A stretch of 64,000 nucleotides of DNA from Acestrorhynchus altus. Lineage: Eukaryota > Chordata > Actinopteri > Characiformes > Acestrorhynchidae. The notes beneath the pieces are model-generated. The model was not told the DNA's origin. It saw only the letters and a list, made by a program, of their open reading frames with translations, and did not search any database. The position numbers were made by a program, and so were the translations under genes. Positions 58,206-64,000 of this stretch are shown one piece after another. The stretch spans positions 4,273,256 through 4,337,255 of the forward strand of contig CM067522.1 in assembly GCA_034509495.1 (NCBI GenBank), in the 5' to 3' direction. Each line of letters opens with the position of its first letter. Position 1 is the first letter of the stretch.

Positions 58206-59999
58206 AGTTTCTACTTGAAGTTCAGCATTACATGCTGTTGTCTCTGGATTGTATACGGACACAGAGGTATCGATACAGTTTAAAGTTCACTGCAAGAGTT
58301 CACTGTATTGAAGACGAAAAAAGAAGAAGTCCAGATATCCAGATCTAAAACAGCTGAAATTGTACATTTTTGTTTCAGTGTACACATATGACACATTGCT
58401 TAAAAATGACGTCGTTTTTGACCTTTGGAAACATTGTGAAACTTGATGAAAAATGTTCTAGTTACTATGTACAAAGGTTTGTCTCCAACACTTCCACTGT
58501 TGAAAAAAGTGAGTTATATGTTATTAAAAAATGGAAGACCAAATGAAGGGTATAAGGTAAATTTTATTTAGGACATCAGTTTCTTTAAATGACTAGTTGG
58601 ACACAACACTCAGCTTCCATATATAGCTTCTACCATAACATAGCTTCTACAAATGACCTTTGCTTGGATACCACAGAAACAAAAATACAGGTGTAGAATA
58701 TTTTTTGATCAAATGAACAGTTGGAAACTTAATAGATGTTCCAGATAGCTGCACTAACAAGGAGTAATAGCTTATTACTGCCCCACCCTTCATCACCGTC
58801 CTGTAGCCTTGCTTGGGAGGGGAAAGCAATACAAGTACATCCTTACCTAAATAGCTCTAAAGCTACCCAATGCATCCACTTCAGTGGAGCTTCAGAAATG
58901 AGCCGTCTCTCTGGGTAAGGATGGCCTGGTGTTGGTTCCCCCTCCACAGTATTGTGAGAACAGATGTACAGATGTTTGGCTCCTTTAACCACCTTCTAAC
59001 TGAGCATTTATACTGCTTATTCTGTGTGTTTTTACTATTACTGTTACACTGTGGTTGTATTGTATGGATCAATGGATCCACTGCCACATCAACAGTTCTA
59101 CACAAACGTGGAAGAAACAAACTCTTCAAAGTGAGAATGGGCAAAGTAAGGTGAATAGGCAATGTAGAATCTGTGGTCAGTTAGTGGACGTACTGTATAC
59201 AGGATATTAATAATAACTATGTACAATTCAACTGATCTTCAGTAACCTTTAAGCCAAACATTATGCAGCAATGATGTTACTCTGCTGTAAGTATGAGGTT
59301 TCACACTGAAAGAATTCTCAGAAACCAGCATTTTTAACTGCAAACTGCTGATTATAGACAGATCTAATTCAAACACAGGTTTTGTAATTTTATATGCCAA
59401 GGAGCAGAACACAACATAAAAAAGAGCAATAACAAGTTTTTGTTCCTGCAAGAACTGTCCTTAAGGCAGTCAATAACATGCAGCAAAAATGTGCAAAAAA
59501 GCATACATTCATCAAGCATCAATACCTTCATTAGTTTTTTATACATATAATGAAAATCAGTAATAATAATAAAAAAAAAATAGAAATAGTTCAACAGTGA
59601 TAAACAGCGCATACTCATAATATAAAACACGGACATACCAAAAGTCATGTTATAATATGGCGTATAATAATCAAGGTGTTATTGTGAGTGCGATTGAACA
59701 TTGGCCAGTGAGCTGATGGAAAAGTGACATGAGGATGCTTGATGGATGGAACATTCCTTTCCCAAAGTCGTGCAGGCATTTCACATGCATGCGCTGCAGG
59801 TCAGTTCAGTGTTTAGCTTCTGTGGCATGTAGCAAAAATCATGACAGGACAAAAATCAGGACACAATGACTTCTTCCTCTTCCATGACATTTTGGCATTT
59901 CAGTCTTTTCTCTAGTCTGTGAATGATGTATAATGTCAGACAAGGTCAAGCTGCATAAAAATAAAGTAATTGATAGAACTATCAACATCCTATTTTGCT

Positions 60000-60290
60000 G
60001 CTTGTCATTGGCAGCCGGAGTCAGAGGGATAGTGAAATTTGCCTGTTAGATGGCGCTCTCCCCACATTATATTCAATGCAATACTGGTCGGCACAGGCAT
60101 CTGTTAGCCATTACATCAGATCTGGTGACCCGGCAATTTCCTCCAATGCGTTTTGGCTGTCAGGCAAAGGCTAGGGTAACATGTATTGGAGGAAGCATGT
60201 GCTCATCTTTACATAATATAATGGGGTTGGGGGAATTGGCATGTCTAAATTCGTTGGGAGAAAAATGGGCTAAAAATGATAGAAAACAAA
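60000..60290. repeat. probable dispersed repeat fragment
   Basis: TAGATGGCGCTCTCC, ATTACATCAGATCTGGTGAC, AATGGGGTTGGGGGAATTGG look like a dispersed repeat. The class and limits are not certain. Confidence 0.3.
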
Positions 60291-60522
60291 ATATCATAGT
60301 TTATCCTACTGGTACATCTATGGGTGCAGGCATATTAAAATTCAGTACAATAGGTTGAAGGTGTAATGTCCCAACATTTTATAAGTGCTGAAGTTGGTTT
60401 CATGTATTCAAATTTGGATTTCTAGTTTTTGGACGGAAAAGGCTTGTGTAAAATAATCATTTGCTGTTGGGGACCAAGCACTACATGCTATTACATGCAG
60501 TTCTGCACAAATGATGGACAGA

Positions 60523-61022
60523 NNNNNNNNNNNNNNNNNNNNNNNNNNNNNNNNNNNNNNNNNNNNNNNNNNNNNNNNNNNNNNNNNNNNNNNNNNNNNN
60601 NNNNNNNNNNNNNNNNNNNNNNNNNNNNNNNNNNNNNNNNNNNNNNNNNNNNNNNNNNNNNNNNNNNNNNNNNNNNNNNNNNNNNNNNNNNNNNNNNNNN
60701 NNNNNNNNNNNNNNNNNNNNNNNNNNNNNNNNNNNNNNNNNNNNNNNNNNNNNNNNNNNNNNNNNNNNNNNNNNNNNNNNNNNNNNNNNNNNNNNNNNNN
60801 NNNNNNNNNNNNNNNNNNNNNNNNNNNNNNNNNNNNNNNNNNNNNNNNNNNNNNNNNNNNNNNNNNNNNNNNNNNNNNNNNNNNNNNNNNNNNNNNNNNN
60901 NNNNNNNNNNNNNNNNNNNNNNNNNNNNNNNNNNNNNNNNNNNNNNNNNNNNNNNNNNNNNNNNNNNNNNNNNNNNNNNNNNNNNNNNNNNNNNNNNNNN
61001 NNNNNNNNNNNNNNNNNNNNNN
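60523..61022. other. assembly gap of exactly 500 N
   Basis: The round size marks a placeholder gap of unknown true length. It lies between wscd2 exon 7 and the convergent cmklr1-like gene, where the terminal wscd2 exon(s) should be. Confidence 0.99.
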
Positions 61023-61180
61023 GTGGAGTCTCAAAACAATAAAATATTGACATCAAGGGCTGCATAATTACTGTATGTATGTTTCTCTCTCGTCATAAAA
61101 CCAATCACACCATTCACATACAAATCTTACAGCTCTTTACTGCTGGGCAACATTTGTAAGGTGACGTGGCGTTTACAAAA

Positions 61181-61669
61181 CTGATCAACCATAACATTAT
61201 GACCACTTCTTTGTCTCTGCACTCACTACTCACTGTTCCAGCTCCTCTTACCATATAGGAGTACACTGCAGTTCTGTACAGTTCGGGTTGGTCAGTCCTT
61301 CATCAGTGCTCACAGGACGCTGTCCAGAGGACACTGTTGGCTGAATATTTCTGGTTGATGGACTGTTCTCGGTCCAGCAGTGACACTAAGGATACACTCC
61401 AGCACCACTGCTGTGTCTGTTCCACTTGTGCCAGCACAATACTCACTAACACACCACCACCATGTCAGTGTCATTGCAGTGCTGAGAATGACCCACCACC
61501 CACATAATACCTGTGGGGGGTCCTGTGGGGTCCTGGTCATTGAAGAACAAATTGTGGAGAGAAACAGATGAACAGTCTGTAATTATAGAGCTACAAAGTG
61601 CTCCTGTATGATACAGTAGGTAGTGAATTTAGAGACAATGATATGATCATGTTATGGTTGATTGGTGTA
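61181..61669 (+). mobile_element. full-length MITE (ACCATAACATTATGACC family), about 490 bp
   Basis: Begins CTGATCAACCATAACATTAT and ends with the inverse ATGATCATGTTATGGTTGAT. Between these inverted repeats are the blocks shared with the partial copies at 11.0, 27.5, 36.2, 48.3 and 52.0 kb. There is no coding capacity. Confidence 0.85.
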
Positions 61670-62566
61670 GGTCTTTCATACCGTTGTTTTTGTCAAGAAG
61701 CGTTTTGTTGTTATTTAACCACAGCACTGTGACAAGTTTCAATAAAAGTTCTGCAAAGTTGATGCTGGTTTTCAATAAAGGCTTATGTAGGTGTCATGTG
61801 TGCTTGTAAATGGTGCTCAGGAAAGTGCTACCACAATTTTCAAATAAAAAAAACATTTGAGCTAAAATGTCTTTGCTTCAAGAGAGTTTGAAGCACTTTA
61901 AAAAGGGTTAAGGTGATGAGGCTGTGTGCACAGTGAGTGACAGATAGTGATCATTTGCATATCACGATTTGCACTGATGTGAAAAAAATGCTCTTACAGG
62001 AAACAAAGCAAAGAGTGGGCTGTTTTCAACCAGCCTTATAATACCACTTTAAAGGGGCTTTATTCTACTGTGGGCAGACTCATCTCTCTTTGGCTGACAG
62101 TTGTATAGAATATGTTGTAATGTCTAAGGTAAGTTACTAAGCACCAGGTAGACAAATATGCACTAATAAGTGGGGTTGATTTGGACTGGAGCTAAAATCT
62201 TTTTAATTGAATCAATATTTCTGCTTTTGGTAACCCACAGTATTTCTTGACACACCTGATCAAGAATATCAAGCAATGTATGGGCCTGGTGTGAGCAGGA
62301 TCAGGTGTGTTGAGTCACTGAATACAAGGAGACATGAAGTGCTTTTGGTCTCCAAGAACAAATGTTATACATTCTAATACAATGCATTGTGTAGGGGTGA
62401 CAAACCCCAATGGTATGTCACCCCCCCCCCTTTAAAAATACTAATGGAAGAGACTGTAATGCTAGGTACTAAAATGTGTTTTCTGAGGCTTTTTTTTATC
62501 TAAGCTACATAAACTGTAAAGAAGTATTTCTTCAACACTGTTTTGGGGTTTCACACATACACACAC

Positions 62567-62597
<31 letters not shown>

Positions 62598-62667
62598 TGT
62601 GCTGTTTTCATGTACTTAAAATAATAGTTGAAACTCTTCTTTCTCCAGAGGTGGTGATGGACGTTCC
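61670..62667. other. intergenic / 3' flank of cmklr1-like gene
   Basis: AT-rich sequence. It contains a C-run (62421-62430) and (AC)n(AT)n at about 62554-62598. On the - strand this is the 3' untranslated side of the receptor gene. I could not fix a polyadenylation site. Confidence 0.6.
62554..62598. repeat. (AC)n(AT)n microsatellite
   Basis: ACACACACA followed by TATATATATA, broken once by TGTA. Confidence 0.9.
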
Positions 62668-63627
62668 TCAGACTGTGCTCCGGCCTTCCTCATCAAGTGC
62701 ACTCTCTATCTTTGACAGAAGTGCAGAGCATTTCCTGTTAAAATCCTTCCCCATGAATGCATATAGAAATGGGTTCAGACAGCTGTTGATGGTGGCAAGA
62801 GTTGCACCAAACACTTGCAAGACTGGAATAAATGTTCCATGTTTGTTATGGTGTAGCTCCATCAGTGCAACAATGTGAAAAGGCAACCAGCAGATGAAGA
62901 AAGCAACAATCAGCGCCGTCATGATCTTGAATGGCTTTTTAGACTGTGCAGATTGGTTGATGTTCAGCTTTCTTAAGATGAAGATGTAACAGGTGATAAT
63001 GATCAGGAACGGGATCAGAAATCCAAAAAGAAATCGTAACATCACTACAGCAATATGGGTTTCATTATTCTTGTAATTGTTGTGGCAGAGTTTCGTCGGC
63101 TTGGGGTAATTAAAGTCGACCTCTCGTAAGATAAGTGATGGCTTGCTGATCAATGCTGAGATGATCCACACCAGCACAACTATCACAGAGGCCTTTCTTA
63201 TGGTGCGATGTTTCTGCCCCCACACAGGAAACATGACAGTCACACAGTGGTCTGCACTGATGATGACAAGGAGGAAGATGCTGCTGAACATGTTTAGGAA
63301 CATGATGAAGGAAACAAACTTGCACATGAAGAGTCCAAAGACCCAGTCCTCCTTGATCTTGTAGACAATATTGATCGGCAGGAAGAAGCAGAAGAGGAAG
63401 TCGGACACAGCCAGACTCAGGTACCAGGTGGTGTTGACTGATTTCTTCAGCTTAAACACTGCGATCCAGATCACCAGGCCATTTCCAGCACAGCCCAGGA
63501 TGAAGATGATCACATTGACTGTTGCTAAGAATATACAAGTTGGATCTCTGCAAGTTGGTTCTGGGGTCTCATTGCCAGGAACAAAGCTATAATCATAATC
63601 TGTTTCAGTCACTGGGCTTGAAGTCAT
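62668..63627 (-). CDS. cmklr1: chemerin-receptor-like (CMKLR1-like) class A GPCR
   Basis: A 319-residue seven-transmembrane receptor in one exon. The start is taken at 63627 because an upstream in-frame ATG lies before a good splice acceptor (pyrimidine tract, TTTATAG, exon from about 63640). Seen: N-terminal Asp/Tyr-rich segment with an NET glycosylation site; GNGLVIW in TM1 (about residues 48-54); LAVSDFLF in TM2; the TM3 cysteine (Cys102) paired with Cys181 in loop 2; CWLPFH in TM6 (246-251); NSCLNPFLYAFMGKDF in TM7 (281-296). KKPFKI before TM6 is shared with human CMKLR1 as I recall it. In place of Asp-Arg-Cys/Tyr at the end of TM3 the gene has Asp126-His127-Cys128. The C-tail is about 24 residues. 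Chemerin receptors act in leukocyte chemotaxis and fat tissue. The family is sure; the exact paralogue is less so. Confidence 0.88.
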   Translation of the reverse strand: MTSSPVTETDYDYSFVPGNETPEPTCRDPTCIFLATVNVIIFILGCAGNGLVIWIAVFKLKKSVNTTWYLSLAVSDFLFCFFLPINIVYKIKEDWVFGLFMCKFVSFIMFLNMFSSIFLLVIISADHCVTVMFPVWGQKHRTIRKASVIVVLVWIISALISKPSLILREVDFNYPKPTKLCHNNYKNNETHIAVVMLRFLFGFLIPFLIIITCYIFILRKLNINQSAQSKKPFKIMTALIVAFFICWLPFHIVALMELHHNKHGTFIPVLQVFGATLATINSCLNPFLYAFMGKDFNRKCSALLSKIESALDEEGRSTV

Positions 63628-63639
63628 GATGCTGTTGAT

Positions 63640-63665
63640 TCTATAAAGCAAACAGGAACAGAAAA
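63640..63665 (-). other. splice acceptor upstream of the cmklr1-like coding exon
   Basis: On the - strand TTCTGTTCCTGTTTGCTTTATAG ends at 63641, followed by exon sequence with the ATG 13 bases in. It suggests a non-coding 5' exon beyond or near the end of the window, as in other CMKLR1 genes. The stretch 63666-64000 shows nothing else. Confidence 0.6.
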
Positions 63666-64000
63666 CATACTGCTGTGATGACTTCAAACAAATGTTACAT
63701 GTTAATTAAATGTTAACAATGTTAACAAATGTTAATTATATGTCATTTAATTAATGGTAATGAAAATACAGGATTTTGTAACAAGATGAGAGTGAAAATC
63801 CAAAATGGGAAATGGAATAGTTTACATAATTAAGTGCCAACGAATGAATATATTTATTAAAGATATGTCTCACTACAAATTTGCAGCATGTAGTCCTTCA
63901 GTATGGAAGTCATTCTTACATATAATGAAAGGTATGTTATACAAAACACAGTCATTAGAAAAAGTTACATTTTCCTTATTCAACACCATTATACTGTAAA

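Larger units (their letters stand above)
52760..60522. other. region expected to hold the last wscd2 exon(s); none found
   Basis: I looked through this stretch for the expected C-terminal sequence (Glu-Trp-Pro-Glu-Phe start, a Trp-Trp pair, a Pro-Asp-Asp-Tyr-Tyr-Pro end) and saw nothing resembling it on the + strand. Apart from repeats listed separately (SINE 53.4 kb, Tc1 scrap 54.4 kb, L2 57.4 kb, MITE 57.9 kb) the DNA at 53.6-54.4, 54.5-57.3 and 58.2-60.5 kb is AT-rich and unrecognised. Confidence 0.6.

Noticed and set aside
60408..61067. Long open frames made almost wholly of unknown residues
   Set aside because: They span the 500-N gap and carry no information.
63143..63592. + strand frames of 73 codons opposite the GPCR
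   Set aside because: Shadows of the receptor coding sequence.

Overview
The window is vertebrate nuclear DNA, most likely from an otophysan teleost, possibly a characiform; that rank is my guess from the repeat families. The signs are GT-AG spliced exons, very long (TG)n/(GA)n/(CT)n microsatellites, many decayed Tc1/mariner transposons, L2-like LINE ends, tRNA-derived SINEs and MITEs with the 'ACCATAACATTATGACCACC' end. There is no operon, phage, CRISPR or other prokaryotic structure.

Only two real protein genes are supported. (1) wscd2 on the + strand: coding exons at 20118-20478, 32973-~33085, 38865-39049, 41695-41816, 44079-44253, 51698-51862 and 52335-52535. They encode a type II membrane protein with two WSC domains and the front half of a PAPS-dependent sulfotransferase domain. 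All junction phases agree except at exon 2. About 118 C-terminal codons are not visible; a 500-N assembly gap (60523-61022) lies where they should be. (2) A chemerin-receptor-like GPCR (cmklr1-like) on the - strand, 62668-63627, in one coding exon. The tail-to-tail WSCD2-CMKLR1 order matches human 12q23, which supports both names and helps separate WSCD2 from WSCD1.

Layout. 1-19.5 kb: intergenic or distal 5' region with L2, Tc1, SINE and MITE fragments and a decayed non-LTR retrotransposon at about 13.8-16.1 kb. 19.5-20.5 kb: leader and first coding exon of wscd2. 20.5-33.0 kb: intron 1, with Tc1 remnants, a degenerate tandem array (29.3-30.1 kb) and a 1-kb GA-rich array. 33.1-38.9 kb: intron 2, with an L2 end, a GGTTGCTA minisatellite, a Tc1 copy and (TG)49. 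39.0-44.1 kb: introns 3-4, with a probable solo LTR and a Tc1 copy whose terminal repeats are well kept. 44.3-51.7 kb: intron 5, with hAT/ZBED-derived fragments and a second minisatellite in the opposite orientation. 51.9-62.6 kb: introns 6-7, repeats and the gap. 62.7-64 kb: the GPCR.

I did not find a previously undescribed biological system. The observations most worth checking are: exon 2 of wscd2 carries several single-base indels beside the GA array (consensus error or real decay); the terminal wscd2 exon is absent; the GPCR has Asp-His-Cys in place of Asp-Arg-Cys/Tyr; long UG/CU repeats sit very close to wscd2 splice sites; and there is a degenerate tandem array at 29.3-30.1 kb.
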